Shown one piece after another: positions 43,280-52,767 of a DNA stretch of 64,000 bases. The notes beneath the pieces were generated by a model. That model saw only the letters and a program-made list of their open reading frames with translations. It did not search any database and was not told the DNA's origin. The stretch spans positions 3,410,001 through 3,474,000 of the forward strand of contig NZ_JACHBQ010000001.1 in assembly GCF_014200405.1 (NCBI RefSeq). The letters are read 5' to 3'. The DNA comes from Cryobacterium roopkundense. GTDB lineage: Bacteria; Actinomycetota; Actinomycetes; Actinomycetales; Microbacteriaceae. The position numbers and the translations under genes are program-made. Position 1 is the stretch's first letter; each line of letters opens with the position of its first letter.

Positions 43280-44125
43280 TCAGCGCTCTCGGGTGATCTC
43301 CACAGTGACGAAGAGCTGGGAGCCGAACGGGCCAGCGTAGACCCCGCGCAGGGGAGCAACGTCGTTGTAGTCGCGGCCGCGCCCCACGGCGACATGCCGG
43401 TCACCGATATCGATGGAGTTGGTGGGGTCGAATCCGCGCCACTGCCCGCAGAACCACTCGACCCAGGCGTGGGACTCGCCCACGACAGTCTCCCCGATCT
43501 CGGCATCCGGTTTCGGGTGCAGGTACCCCGACACGTAGCGCGCCGGAATCCCGACAGAGCGCAGCGCCCCGAGCGCAATGTGGGTGATGTCCTGGCATAC
43601 TCCGCGGCCGTCGACCCAAGCTTCCCTCGCGGTGGAATGCACACCGGTGACTCCGTGCATGTATTGCATGTGGTCTCCGATGGCCTCACAGATTTCGAGG
43701 GCGGCTTCGGTCGGGCTGAGGTGCAGGGCGGCGATCTCCGCAGCCAGGCGTTCCACCTCCGGGGCCGGCTCCGTGAGCAGGGTCTGCCAGGTGTGCTCGA
43801 TAGACGCCGTCGATGCCGCGGACACGGCCCCCAGCTCGGGCCACAGCACAGCGTCACTCGGATGCGGAACCGGATGCACCTCCACGAGGCTCACGGCCGT
43901 GAGCGAGAGCTCCCGGTGAGGCGTCAGCACCTCGAACGACGAGACCTTGGTTCCCCAGTAGTCCAAATACCCGTGCTGACCGGAGACCGGGGAAATGTCC
44001 AAGTGGGAGAAGAGCACAAACTGGTCACTTGAACTCACGGGGAGCATGCGGGCTTCGTTGTACGACGCCCCGACTTCCCCTTCGTATCGGTAGCCCGTGA
44101 CGTGGCGGATACGCAGCCGGTTCAT
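43280..44125 (-). CDS. Transglutaminase-like protein
   Basis: 281 aa. The N-terminal beta-rich region RIRHVTGYRYEGEVGASYNEARM is typical of bacterial transglutaminase-family proteins. The catalytic triad appears complete: Cys in GRGVCQDITHIAL, His in GESHAWVEWF, Asp in GFDPTNSIDIGDRHV. The ATG overlaps the alpha-E gene stop (ATGA). It is the third gene of the conserved set circularly permuted ATP-grasp, alpha-E, transglutaminase, which is thought to make and process a peptide or amide product; the product is unknown. Confidence 0.92.
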   Translation of the reverse strand: MNRLRIRHVTGYRYEGEVGASYNEARMLPVSSSDQFVLFSHLDISPVSGQHGYLDYWGTKVSSFEVLTPHRELSLTAVSLVEVHPVPHPSDAVLWPELGAVSAASTASIEHTWQTLLTEPAPEVERLAAEIAALHLSPTEAALEICEAIGDHMQYMHGVTGVHSTAREAWVDGRGVCQDITHIALGALRSVGIPARYVSGYLHPKPDAEIGETVVGESHAWVEWFCGQWRGFDPTNSIDIGDRHVAVGRGRDYNDVAPLRGVYAGPFGSQLFVTVEITRER

Positions 44126-45051
44126 GAGGCCTCCCCTGTCCAGCTCTGCGAGGCATGCGTGGGAAAGTAGCGGTCCCCAATGGCTTCCGCCGCGGTGCTC
44201 GTGGCCCGTTGCACGATGGCCATCTGCCCGGGCAGGTCGCTCAGCACCTCTTTGATGGGCTTGTATTCCAGCTGACTGCGGATGCGGCCCAGCAGCCGCA
44301 GCGACCGGTCGGAGACGCCGACCCGGTCCAGGCGCGGTTCCATTTCCCGGAGGCAACGCTCGGCCTGCGTGATGGAGTACACGACGGAACGAGGAAACAG
44401 CCGGTCCAGGAGCAGGTATTCCGCCGCGTTCTGAGCCGACGAGACCCCTCGATAGGTGCGCAAATAAGATTCATAGGCGCCGCACGAGCGCAGGATCGTG
44501 GTCCAGGACGGCGCGCTCGCCTGGGTGAGCGATCGAGTCGCCAGGAGCCTCGACGTCATGTTGGCCTGCTCAAGGCTGCGGCCGAGAGTGAAGAACAGCC
44601 AGGCTTCGTCCCGGCTGGCGCTGGACTCCACAATTCCCACGGCGAGCGCGGCCCGTTCACGCACCCAGGCGAAGTAGTCGTGTGTCTTTTCGCTCGCGAT
44701 CTTGCGCGGCATCCGGGTATGTGTGGCGTTGAGACACTCCCATAGTTCCGTCGACACAATTTCGCGGGCTCGGCGAGCGTTTTCTCTAGCCGCGCCCAGG
44801 GAGTAGGCAATTGATCCCGCGTGCGCCCGATCGAGGGCCAGGGTGGCAAGCACGTCTGCACGGGTCAGCGACCGGCCCTTCGGCGCGTCATGACCCATCA
44901 GCTGGAGCAAAGATCGGCAAGCGGTGTTTTCATCGATCCACGGGTCTTCGAGCAGCAGCTGAAGGTGTACGTCGAGGATGCGCGCGGTGCCGTCGCTGCG
45001 CTCGATGTAGCGTCCGATCCAAAACAGGCTCTCTGCAATGCGACTGAGCAT
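44122..45051 (-). CDS. Alpha-E domain protein (DUF403)
   Basis: 309-aa all-helical alpha-E protein. It begins MLSRIAESLFWIGRYIERSDGTARILDVHL, the strongly conserved family start, and later has ENARRAREIVSTELWECLN and FFTLGRSLEQANMTSRLL. The biochemical role is unknown; it is nearly always encoded beside a circularly permuted ATP-grasp protein. It overlaps both neighbours (1 bp with the ATP-grasp stop, 4 bp with the transglutaminase start), so the three are coupled. Confidence 0.93.
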   Translation of the reverse strand: MLSRIAESLFWIGRYIERSDGTARILDVHLQLLLEDPWIDENTACRSLLQLMGHDAPKGRSLTRADVLATLALDRAHAGSIAYSLGAARENARRAREIVSTELWECLNATHTRMPRKIASEKTHDYFAWVRERAALAVGIVESSASRDEAWLFFTLGRSLEQANMTSRLLATRSLTQASAPSWTTILRSCGAYESYLRTYRGVSSAQNAAEYLLLDRLFPRSVVYSITQAERCLREMEPRLDRVGVSDRSLRLLGRIRSQLEYKPIKEVLSDLPGQMAIVQRATSTAAEAIGDRYFPTHASQSWTGEAS

Positions 45052-46781
45052 TACGCTGTCCCCTCCACTGACCCTTGTTGTTGCATCTGCGGCTGCCCGG
45101 TGGTGGCCAGTGGCGCCTGGGCGGGCGGCTGGTCCACCGGCACATGGTCGACCGGTGCCCGAATGATCGGGATCGACTGTGTGGTTGCGGCCTGTTCAGC
45201 CACGAGTTCGGGGATACCCCTCCCGGCCACTGCCACGAAGTCGCGAGCCGCGCCGAGCACCCACGTATCTTTGGATCCTCCGCCTTGGCTGGAGTTGACC
45301 ACGAGTTCACCCTCCGGCAGCGCAACGCGCGTGAGGCCGCCCGGAAGCACCCACACGTCAGTGCCGTCATTCACGGCGAAGGGCCGGAGGTCGGCGTGAC
45401 GCGGCCGTAGTCCCTCTTCGACCAGGGTGGGAATCGTCGACAGCTGAACGACCGGCTGCGCGATCCACCCGCGCGGATCTCTGATGAGCTGGCCACGCAG
45501 CGCGTCCAGCTCAGTCCGGGAAGCAGCGGGGCCCACGACGAGCCCTTTGCCGCCGGAACCGTCAACGGGCTTGATCACGAGCTCGTCGAGACGGTCGAGC
45601 ACCTCCTCGAGCGCGCCCGGATCTTCCAGGCGCCAGGTGTCGACATTGGGGATGATCGGGTCTTCACCGAGGTAGTACCGGATCAGGTCCGGCAGGTACG
45701 TATAGACCAGCTTGTCGTCTGCCACACCATTTCCCACGGCGTTGGCGATCGTCACGTTGCCGAGTCGCGCGGCCATCATGATTCCCGGCGATCCGAGCTC
45801 GGAATCAGCTCGGAACTGCAGTGGGTCGAGGAACTCGTCGTCGACGCGCCGGTAGATCACGTCTACCCTGGTGGGGCCCGCCGTCGTGCGCATCCACACG
45901 TGTCCGCCGGAGCAGAAGAGGTCGCGGCCTTCCACGAGCTCAACGCCCATCAGCCGAGCCAGCAGCGTATGTTCGAAATACGCCGAGTTGTAGATTCCCG
46001 GTGTCAGCACCACGATCGTCGGATCGCCGCCACACGCCGGAGCCGCCGCCCGCAGTGCCTGCAGGAGCTTGCCCGGGTAGTCGCCCACGGGCCGGGTAGA
46101 CATGGACGAAAAAAGTTCCGGCAGCGTCTGGGCCATCACCCGGCGGTTCGAGATCACGTAGCTCACGCCACTGGGCACGCGGACGTTGTCTTCGAGCACG
46201 CGCCAGGCGCCCTTCTCATCGCGAATCAGATCAATTCCCGACACCTGGATGCGCACGTTGTTCGCCGACACGATTCCGGCCGCCTGTCGGTGGAAATGCT
46301 TCGACGAGCTGATGAGTCCGGCCGGTATCACCCCATCACGCACGGCCGCCTGTGGGCCGTAGATGTCCTCGAGGAAAGCTTCCAGCGCCAGCACTCGCTG
46401 GGAGATCGCCGATTCAACGGTCACCCACTCGGGCTGCTCGATCACTCGGGGTACGGCGTCGAGCGGGAAGGGGCGCTCTTCACCGGCAAAGTCGAAGGTG
46501 ACCCCCTGGGCGAGATATGACGTGGCCAGGGCGTCCGCACGTCCGCGCAGTTCCTCCTGGGTCATCCTCGCGAGAGCGGCGTACACATCCTTATACGCCG
46601 CTCGGGCTTCACCCCGATCGAGGGACGACGTGTCGGGGAACATTTCATCCCAGGGGCGCGCGGAATCTCGGCGGCTACGGGGGGCAGTTGACCTGCCATA
46701 TCCAGCGAACAGATCGACCATGAGGCGAGCGTAGTGCGCGAGTGTTGCGGCAGTGTTTCGGGCAAAAGGGGGCGTGGACAT
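45051..46781 (-). CDS. Circularly permuted type 2 ATP-grasp protein
   Basis: 576 aa as drawn, of the DUF404/DUF407 type. Conserved blocks are WDEMFPDTSS, FPLDAVPRVI, LEAFLEDIYG, RIQVSGIDLIRDEKGAWRVLEDNVRVPSGVSYVI, VLTPGIYNSAYFEHTLLARLMGVELVEGRDL, LVIKPVDGSGGKGLVVGP and LRPFAVNDG. It probably forms an amide or peptide bond using ATP; substrates are unknown. The start is uncertain: ATG 46781 adds 20 residues over ATG 46721 (MVDLFAGYG), and neither has a clear ribosome site. It is the first gene of the three-gene operon. Confidence 0.9.
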   Translation of the reverse strand: MSTPPFARNTAATLAHYARLMVDLFAGYGRSTAPRSRRDSARPWDEMFPDTSSLDRGEARAAYKDVYAALARMTQEELRGRADALATSYLAQGVTFDFAGEERPFPLDAVPRVIEQPEWVTVESAISQRVLALEAFLEDIYGPQAAVRDGVIPAGLISSSKHFHRQAAGIVSANNVRIQVSGIDLIRDEKGAWRVLEDNVRVPSGVSYVISNRRVMAQTLPELFSSMSTRPVGDYPGKLLQALRAAAPACGGDPTIVVLTPGIYNSAYFEHTLLARLMGVELVEGRDLFCSGGHVWMRTTAGPTRVDVIYRRVDDEFLDPLQFRADSELGSPGIMMAARLGNVTIANAVGNGVADDKLVYTYLPDLIRYYLGEDPIIPNVDTWRLEDPGALEEVLDRLDELVIKPVDGSGGKGLVVGPAASRTELDALRGQLIRDPRGWIAQPVVQLSTIPTLVEEGLRPRHADLRPFAVNDGTDVWVLPGGLTRVALPEGELVVNSSQGGGSKDTWVLGAARDFVAVAGRGIPELVAEQAATTQSIPIIRAPVDHVPVDQPPAQAPLATTGQPQMQQQGSVEGTA

Positions 46782-46977
46782 ACGGTTATTTCACACTTTT
46801 GCACTGTCAACAAACCACTGCCCCCAGTCCGGGGGCCTTTTGTATGCAAAGCTCTTACCTACCGGATCTTTTCTTAGTTAAAAGTGCCGGTTTGCCACAG
46901 AATTGCCAGAGATTGCATACAGTAAATCCGGCCGCCCTGCGACCCGATACACCCGAACGATGAAATGTGAACCGTCC

Positions 46978-47796
46978 ATGACTTCTGCCGTGCCTCGCAG
47001 CAGCCGTACGGATGGAACGTATGCCGTACTTCTCCGTCGGGTGCGCATTCCCGCGGCAGGTGTCGGCGTGTTCACCACCTTGGGTGTCGCGGCGCTCTAT
47101 CTCCTCCCGCTGGGTGACTCCGCCGGCTGGCTCCTGCAGCGGATGCCTCTCACGGCAGGTGTCGCCCTCGCCACGACCATCGTGACGGCCGTCCTGGGTC
47201 TTGGCGTCGCCCCCCTCGCCGCTCACCACGGCCGCACCCTGGATCGCGTCCTGCACGGCGTCGTCCTCGGCGGACAGGTGGTGCCCGCGCTCTGGGTGGG
47301 CCTCGCGCTGTCGACCGTCCTGATGGCCACGCCCGCTGGCGTCTCCACGGTGCGGTACATCCCTGTGATGGAGTCGGCCACCGGATGGCTGGTTTCCTTA
47401 GCCATTCCGGTGGCAGCCCTCACGCTGGGGTCGGCCGCCGCCCTCGCTCGCCAGCTCGCGCAGTCGTCGGCGGTACTGCTGGAGTCCGATCTCGTGCTCA
47501 CCCAGCTCAGTCGGGGGCTACCCGCCGGATACGTCTTTCGTCGACACGTGATGCGGCATGCCCTCCCGGCCGGCGCGAGCCTGCTCGCCCTGCATTTCCT
47601 CGGTCTGTTCGTGAGCATTCTTGCCCTCGATGCCGTCGTCGTGCACGAGCTCGACCCCGCCTCACTCCCGGCGCAGAACCCCGAGCCTTCAATCGCGCTC
47701 ATCGCCGGCGTCTCCGTCATTGTCGTGGCCAGTGTCGTGTACCTCGCACAGCGCGCCCACCTGGGCTTTCTCCGAGCGCGCGGAACAGCGCTGTGA
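46978..47796 (+). CDS. DppB-like ABC transporter permease (short form)
   Basis: 272 aa from ATG 46978 (ATG 46960 is an alternative; no clear ribosome site for either). It has five to six transmembrane helices with the binding-protein-dependent permease core: LTAGVALATTIVTAVLGLGVAPLAAHH, VVLGGQVVPALWVGLALS, and ARQLAQSSAVLLESDLVLTQLSRGLPAGYVFRRHVMRHAL in segments resembling the DppB EAA region. It is shorter than typical DppB proteins (about 310 aa), mainly at the N-terminal extracytoplasmic loop. GTGA overlaps the downstream fused gene. No binding-protein gene is adjacent. Confidence 0.75.
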   Translation: MTSAVPRSSRTDGTYAVLLRRVRIPAAGVGVFTTLGVAALYLLPLGDSAGWLLQRMPLTAGVALATTIVTAVLGLGVAPLAAHHGRTLDRVLHGVVLGGQVVPALWVGLALSTVLMATPAGVSTVRYIPVMESATGWLVSLAIPVAALTLGSAAALARQLAQSSAVLLESDLVLTQLSRGLPAGYVFRRHVMRHALPAGASLLALHFLGLFVSILALDAVVVHELDPASLPAQNPEPSIALIAGVSVIVVASVVYLAQRAHLGFLRARGTAL

Positions 47797-49430
47797 AAGC
47801 CGCCGGGCGCGTGACCGACCTCCTGCTTCGTCGCTCGGCTCGGCATCCGCTCGCTGCTGCCTCCCTTGTCGTTCTCGCCGTACTCACGGCCCCCGCGTTG
47901 GCCGTCTCCTGGATCACGAACGGCATCTGGCCACCCAACGATTTCTCCGACCTGATGCAGGGAGCCCCCGCTTCCCTGCTCATCCCCCTGCTCGGCGTGG
48001 CCGTGTCCGTCGTAGTGGGGACATCCTGCGGGCTGGTCGCAGGCGTGTATGCGGGACACTTCAATTCCCTCGTTGGCTGGGTCGCCTATGTCACGGCGTC
48101 GGTGCCGGCGCTGATCTTTCTTGTCGTTGTGATGGTTGATTCCAGCCGGAGCCTGACCGGGGCCATGGTGATCTTCGGCGCGCTCCTCACGATTCCCTTT
48201 TTCCTGCTCGCCCGCAGCACCGTGGTCTCGGTGGAGCATCGACCCACCGTGCACGCCCTCCGTGCGCAGGGCCTCACCGCCGTGCGCCTGCTGGTTCGCT
48301 CGGTCTTTCCAGCCCTGCGCTATCCGCTTCTTGCACTGGTCCTGATCGAGTCCAGCGTTCTGGTGAGCATTCATGCCCTGCTGACATTTCTGGGGCTGGG
48401 GGGAGAGACCGGCCCATCGTGGGGTGCCCAAGCCAGGGAAGCCCTGCAAAACATGCCCACAACGCCCCCCTACAGTTGGGGGCCGAGCGCGCTCCTGCTG
48501 CTCACTGTGGCCGCGCTGGCCACCTTGGGTCTCTCCATTCTGCGAGCCCAGCGGCTCCTCACGCCGACGGGGTCACCCGTGCGATCAGCCGACGGCGAGG
48601 AACAGTGGCTTCTCGACGAGCCGTTGCCATCGACCTGGTTTCGTTCATCGGCGCTGCTCGACGTGCGCGGTCTGAAGATTCGTTCCGAATCCAATCCGGA
48701 GTCGCCGGAGATCGTGAGCGGCATCTCGCTCACCATTGCCCGCGGCGAGGTGGTGGCTCTGCTCGGCGAAGCCAACTCCGGTGCCCTCGAAATCGCGCTG
48801 GCGATAGCCGGACTTCTCGGACCCCGCACCACTATCTCCGGCGGCTCCATCCTCTTCGACGGCATCGAGGTCGTCGGCATGACAGAACGTTCCCTCTCCC
48901 GACTGCGAGGAACGGGCGTTTCCTATCTCCCGAGCGATCCCCTCTCGAGCCTCGACCCGGCGTTCTCCGTGGCACGTCACCTGCAGGCCCCGCTAACGAA
49001 GACCGTGGGCCTGTCGAGGTCCGGTGCGGCCGCACGTTCCGTCGAACTTCTCGCGCGGGTCGGATTCCGTGATCCGCGTGCCATCCTCGCGCTTCGTCCG
49101 GCTGATCTGACGCCGATCATGGCCGCACGGGTACTGATCGCCGGTGCTATCTCCTGCGATCCTCACCTGGTGATAGCGCACGAGCCCACGTCAACCCTCT
49201 CCGGGGCGGACGAGGCCGACATTCTCCGGCTGCTGCACGGCCTGCAGGAAGAGCGCGGGCTCACGGTCATTGTGGTCACCCACAGGGTTCGGCTGCTGGC
49301 CGCGAGTTGCCGCCAGGTGGCGGTGGTGCAGGCCGGCATGATTGTGGAGCACGCGTCGGTCAGCGACCTTTTTGACGCCCCGCAGCATCCGTATACGCGC
49401 GAGCTTCTGTCTCGCGACGCTAGTCGGTAG
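47793..49430 (+). CDS. DppC-like permease fused to degenerate ABC ATPase domain
   Basis: 545 aa from the GTG at 47793. The N-terminal half is a DppC-like permease (HALRAQGLTAVRLLVRSVFP, LLTFLGLGGETGPSWGA). The C-terminal half is an ABC domain of the DppD class (ISLTIARGEVVALLGE, GISYLPSDPLSSLDPAFSV-like, EHASVSDLFDAPQHPYTREL). All ATPase motifs are altered: Walker A reads GEANSGALE (no Lys), the signature region is LRPADLTPIMAARVLIAGAI instead of LSGGQ..., and Walker B IAHEPTSTL has His for the last Asp. It probably cannot hydrolyse ATP; a structural or regulatory role, or an intact partner ATPase elsewhere, is inferred. Confidence 0.8.
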   Translation: MKAAGRVTDLLLRRSARHPLAAASLVVLAVLTAPALAVSWITNGIWPPNDFSDLMQGAPASLLIPLLGVAVSVVVGTSCGLVAGVYAGHFNSLVGWVAYVTASVPALIFLVVVMVDSSRSLTGAMVIFGALLTIPFFLLARSTVVSVEHRPTVHALRAQGLTAVRLLVRSVFPALRYPLLALVLIESSVLVSIHALLTFLGLGGETGPSWGAQAREALQNMPTTPPYSWGPSALLLLTVAALATLGLSILRAQRLLTPTGSPVRSADGEEQWLLDEPLPSTWFRSSALLDVRGLKIRSESNPESPEIVSGISLTIARGEVVALLGEANSGALEIALAIAGLLGPRTTISGGSILFDGIEVVGMTERSLSRLRGTGVSYLPSDPLSSLDPAFSVARHLQAPLTKTVGLSRSGAAARSVELLARVGFRDPRAILALRPADLTPIMAARVLIAGAISCDPHLVIAHEPTSTLSGADEADILRLLHGLQEERGLTVIVVTHRVRLLAASCRQVAVVQAGMIVEHASVSDLFDAPQHPYTRELLSRDASR

Positions 49431-50118
49431 AAGATTCCGCGACGGGAGTGCCTGACGCTTCAACGCTCTGCGACATCATGTTTCGTGCGGCCAGGATATG
49501 CGAGCGCATGGCGACTTCGGCCCACAGGGCATCCCCCGACGTGAGCGCGCTCACGATATCCCGGTGCTGATGATTGCTGCGTGCTCGGTATTCGGCTCCG
49601 TGGGTGCGAAATCGGCTTTCCATCATCGGCACACGAGACACCGACTCGGTCAGGGCGAGCAACTGGGCGCTGCCCGCCGCCACGACAATCGTTTGATGGA
49701 ATTGGGCGTTGAGCAGCGCGAGCGACGCTATCCCCGCGTCGTCGGTCGCCAGCACGAAATCCTCCATACGCTCGATGAGCAGCTCGAGAAGTTGGAGGTC
49801 CGCCGCCTCGATACGCACCGCCGCTAACCCGGCGGCCCGACTCTCCAACGCCGCTCGCATGAAGTAGGTCTCTCGCATCTGTTCGATCGTCCAGGCGAGC
49901 ACCGTGGCACCGCGGTTGGGCACGAACTCGACCAAGCCCGCCGCATCGAGTCGCCGCAGCGCTTCGCGCACGGGCGTGCGGCTCACCCCGAGTTCCTCGG
50001 CCAAGGCCTGCTCGCGCAGCGTGGCGTGCGCCGGCAGCTCGCCGGACAAGATCCGGGCGCGCAAAGTTTCGAAGGCCGCCTGCCCACCCGTCTGCGGCAC
50101 AGATGACAACTCAATCAC
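49420..50118 (-). CDS. GntR-family (FadR-type) transcriptional regulator
   Basis: 232 aa. The N-terminal winged helix reads ILSGELPAHATLREQALAEELGVSRTPVREALRRLDAAGLVEFVPNRG in segments; the C-terminal FCD all-helical effector domain follows (MRETYFMRAALESRAAGLAA, LLNAQFHQTIVVAAGSAQL, with His residues for metal or effector). Its 3' end overlaps the convergent fused permease gene by 11 bp. It is divergent from the aldehyde dehydrogenase gene at 50376, its most likely target. Confidence 0.88.
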   Translation of the reverse strand: MIELSSVPQTGGQAAFETLRARILSGELPAHATLREQALAEELGVSRTPVREALRRLDAAGLVEFVPNRGATVLAWTIEQMRETYFMRAALESRAAGLAAVRIEAADLQLLELLIERMEDFVLATDDAGIASLALLNAQFHQTIVVAAGSAQLLALTESVSRVPMMESRFRTHGAEYRARSNHQHRDIVSALTSGDALWAEVAMRSHILAARNMMSQSVEASGTPVAESSTD

Positions 50119-50375
50119 TACTCGCAGCCCCCTAGTGCACTGACACTGGCCGGGTCAGCTCCCGGCTCAGATGATTAATTCTGCCACATCGAACGATTTC
50201 CCCTAAGGGGGTAGACAAACAGTACATATTTGTGCTTCGAATAGGACACGGCGTCCTCGGCCGCAGCGTCGCCGTGGGGTATCGTCGCCCTAGGGCCAAT
50301 TAACCCGAGGCGACAGGGCAGTCACCATAGCGATGCCCCCGCGCGCCGTCTGTACATCCTCGTGAAAGGACCGCC

Positions 50376-51809
50376 ATGGCCATCCGTGAACTCCACAACT
50401 TCGTGAACGGCGACTACGCGGAATCCACCGCGACCGAACGACTGGACATCGTCAACCCGGCCACAGAGGTCGTCTACGCCACGAGTCCCATTTCCACAGA
50501 GGCGGATGTCGCTGCCGCCTACTCCACAGCGTCCTCCGCCTTCGAAACGTGGGGCGACACGACTCCCGGCGAACGCCAGAACGCGCTCCTCAAGTTTGCG
50601 GACGCCATCGAGGAGCGCTCGGAGGAACTCGCCGACATCGAGAGCGAGAACACCGGCAAGCCCCGCCCAGGCCTCGTCGGCGAGGAGGTCGACATGATGC
50701 TCGACCAGCTGCGATTCTTCGCGGGTGCGGCTCGCATGCTCGAGGGCAAGTCCGCTGGCGAATACATGAAGGACCACACCTCATTCGTGCGCCGCGAGCC
50801 CATCGGAGTCGTCGGCCAGGTCACGCCCTGGAACTACCCCATGATGATGGCGATGTGGAAGATCGCCCCGGCCCTCGCCGCGGGAAACACCATCGTGCTC
50901 AAGCCCTCCGACACCACCCCCGTCTCCACCCTCCTGCTCGCCGAGATCGCCGCAGAGTTCCTCCCGGCCGGCACGTTCAACGTCGTGCTCGGCGACCGGC
51001 ACACCGGCCGCCACCTCGTCACCAACCGCACGCCACAACTCGTCTCGATCACCGGCTCCGTGCGCGCCGGCATGGAGGTGGCCGGCGCCGCCGCCCTCGA
51101 TCTCAAGCGCGTGCACCTCGAACTCGGCGGCAAGGCGCCCGCCATCGTCTTCAACGACGCTGACATCGCATCCGCTGTCGAAGGCATCGTGGGCGCGGCC
51201 TTCTACAACGGCGGGCAGGACTGCACCGCAGCCACTCGCATCCTTGTGCAGGAGGGCATCCACGACGAGTTCATGGCCGCCCTCGCCGCGTATGCCAAGG
51301 AGAACGCCCGCACCGGAGCACCCCTCGACGAGGGCATCCTCTACGGCGCCCTCTCGAGCGCCGACCAGCTCGCCCGCGTGCACAGCGTCGTCGAGAACCT
51401 CCCCGACCACGCCACGATTGAGCTCGGCGGCAACCGCCAGGGCAGCGTCGGCTACTTCCACGAGGCCACGATCGTCTCGAACCTGCTGCAGACGGATGAC
51501 GCGGTGCAGAACGAGATCTTCGGCCCTGTCATCACCGCCCAAAAGTTCACCGACGAGGCGCAGGCCCTCGCCTGGGCGAACGACGTGCAGTACGGCCTCG
51601 CATCATCCGTTTGGACTTCGAACCACGGAACAGCGATGCGCATGGCCAAGAACCTCGACTTCGGGTGCGTCTGGATCAACACGCACATCCCGCTCGTTGC
51701 CGAGATGCCGCACGGCGGGTTCAAGCACTCCGGCTACGGCAAGGACCTCTCGATGTACGGCATGGAGGACTACACCCGCATCAAGCACGTCATGAGCTAC
51801 ATCGGCTAA
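50376..51809 (+). CDS. Aldehyde dehydrogenase, gamma-aminobutyraldehyde type
   Basis: 477-aa NAD(P)-dependent aldehyde dehydrogenase (AGGA before the ATG). Features are VTPWNYPMMMAMWKIAPALAAGNTIVLKPSDTTP in segments, the general base Glu in HLELGGKAPAIV, the catalytic Cys in NGGQDCTAATRI and IFGPVITAQKF. The N-terminus ELHNFVNGDY and RFFAGAARMLEGKSAGEY resemble gamma-aminobutyraldehyde dehydrogenases of putrescine breakdown; close relatives act on betaine aldehyde or succinate semialdehyde. A GntR regulator gene is divergent, and a dispersed repeat and terminator follow. Confidence 0.88.
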   Translation: MAIRELHNFVNGDYAESTATERLDIVNPATEVVYATSPISTEADVAAAYSTASSAFETWGDTTPGERQNALLKFADAIEERSEELADIESENTGKPRPGLVGEEVDMMLDQLRFFAGAARMLEGKSAGEYMKDHTSFVRREPIGVVGQVTPWNYPMMMAMWKIAPALAAGNTIVLKPSDTTPVSTLLLAEIAAEFLPAGTFNVVLGDRHTGRHLVTNRTPQLVSITGSVRAGMEVAGAAALDLKRVHLELGGKAPAIVFNDADIASAVEGIVGAAFYNGGQDCTAATRILVQEGIHDEFMAALAAYAKENARTGAPLDEGILYGALSSADQLARVHSVVENLPDHATIELGGNRQGSVGYFHEATIVSNLLQTDDAVQNEIFGPVITAQKFTDEAQALAWANDVQYGLASSVWTSNHGTAMRMAKNLDFGCVWINTHIPLVAEMPHGGFKHSGYGKDLSMYGMEDYTRIKHVMSYIG

Positions 51810-51825
51810 CGACCCGACCGCCGCC

Positions 51826-51927
51826 GGTCGAGGCGCGACGAAGGAGCGATCGAGACCCCGCGACCCCGCACTCGGGTGTGAGGAACCTGTCGCCAGGCCT
51901 CGATCGCTCGTGCCTCGCGCCTCGACC
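51826..51927. repeat. Dispersed repeat pair in inverted orientation
   Basis: Unit 51826-51857 (GGTCGAGGCGCGACGAAGGA...) and unit 51896-51927 are inverted copies with 28 of 32 bases identical. They enclose 38 bp and can form a large hairpin. Thirty-one bases of the first unit match 28219-28249 exactly in reverse orientation. It lies between the convergent dehydrogenase and rplA genes. Confidence 0.8.
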
Positions 51928-51940
51928 AGCGGACACAGAG

Positions 51941-51971
51941 AAGGGCCCGTCCGAAGACGGGCCCTTCTTTT
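51941..51971. terminator. Bidirectional intrinsic terminator
   Basis: Perfect 11-bp stem AAGGGCCCGTC/GACGGGCCCTT with a CGAA loop, followed by CTTTT on the plus strand and flanked by A/G-rich sequence on the other side. It can serve the aldehyde dehydrogenase gene (plus) and rplA (minus). Confidence 0.85.
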
Positions 51972-51985
51972 GATCTAATTCAAAA

Positions 51986-52675
51986 TTAGATGGCGTTCAC
52001 ATCGAGCTGGATGCCAGGTCCGAAGGTGGTCGAGACGACACCCTTCGTGATGTAGCGGCCCTTGGAAGAGCTCGGCTTGAGGCGAACAACCTCTTCGAGG
52101 GCGGTGGCGATGTTCTCGTTGAGCTGCTCAACGGAGAAGGATGCCTTGCCCACGACGAAGTGCACGTTGGCGTGCTTGTCAACGCGGAACTCGATCTTTC
52201 CACCCTTGATGTCGTTGACGGCCTTCGCGACGTCGGGCGTCACGGTGCCGGTCTTCGGGTTCGGCATGAGGCCACGCGGGCCGAGTACCTTTCCGAGGCG
52301 TCCGACCTTACCCATGAGCTCCGGGGTCGAAACCGCGGAGTCGAAGGAGGTGTAACCGGCGGCCACCTTCTCGATGAGCTCGTCGCCACCAACCTCGTCG
52401 GCGCCGGCAGCGATAGCTGCCTCGGCGGCCGGGCCGGTTGCGAAGACGATGACGCGTGAGGTGCGTCCGGTGCCGTGAGGAAGAATCACGGTACCGCGAA
52501 CCATCTGGTCTGCCTTGCGGGGGTCCACTCCGAGGCGCAGGGCGACCTCAACTGTGGAGTTGAACTTGGACGAGCCGGTCTCCTTGGCGAGAGCGACGGC
52601 TGCGGCCGGGGTGTAAAACGTGTCGGCGCCGATTTTCTCGGCAGAGGCGCGGTAGGCCTTTGACTTAGTTGCCAT
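51986..52675 (-). CDS. rplA: 50S ribosomal protein L1
   Basis: 229 aa from ATG 52673-52675 (GGAGATTTCAC upstream). Conserved L1 blocks are [33 protein letters not shown] in segments, [30 protein letters not shown] in segments, and the C-terminal [11 protein letters not shown]. It binds 23S rRNA at the L1 stalk and in many bacteria represses the rplK-rplA operon by binding its leader. It is the last gene of the secE-nusG-rplK-rplA cluster. Confidence 0.98.
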   Translation of the reverse strand: MATKSKAYRASAEKIGADTFYTPAAAVALAKETGSSKFNSTVEVALRLGVDPRKADQMVRGTVILPHGTGRTSRVIVFATGPAAEAAIAAGADEVGGDELIEKVAAGYTSFDSAVSTPELMGKVGRLGKVLGPRGLMPNPKTGTVTPDVAKAVNDIKGGKIEFRVDKHANVHFVVGKASFSVEQLNENIATALEEVVRLKPSSSKGRYITKGVVSTTFGPGIQLDVNAI

Positions 52676-52767
52676 GTGAAATCTCCTGTGTACAAATATC
52701 GAGAGTGTGGTGCGAGCCTGGCTGGGCTCTTCCACGTCATGCTGAGGGGTGCGTGAGCTGGTGAGGC

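Noticed and set aside
46820..46842. Small GCCCCC/GGGGGC hairpin followed by CCTTTTG
   Set aside because: It lies in a divergent promoter gap with no upstream gene on that strand, and the stem is only 6 bp.
50200..50210. Palindrome CCCCTAAGGGG between the GntR gene and the aldehyde dehydrogenase gene
   Set aside because: It could be an operator but is short and has no second copy. GntR/FadR sites usually have other half-sites.
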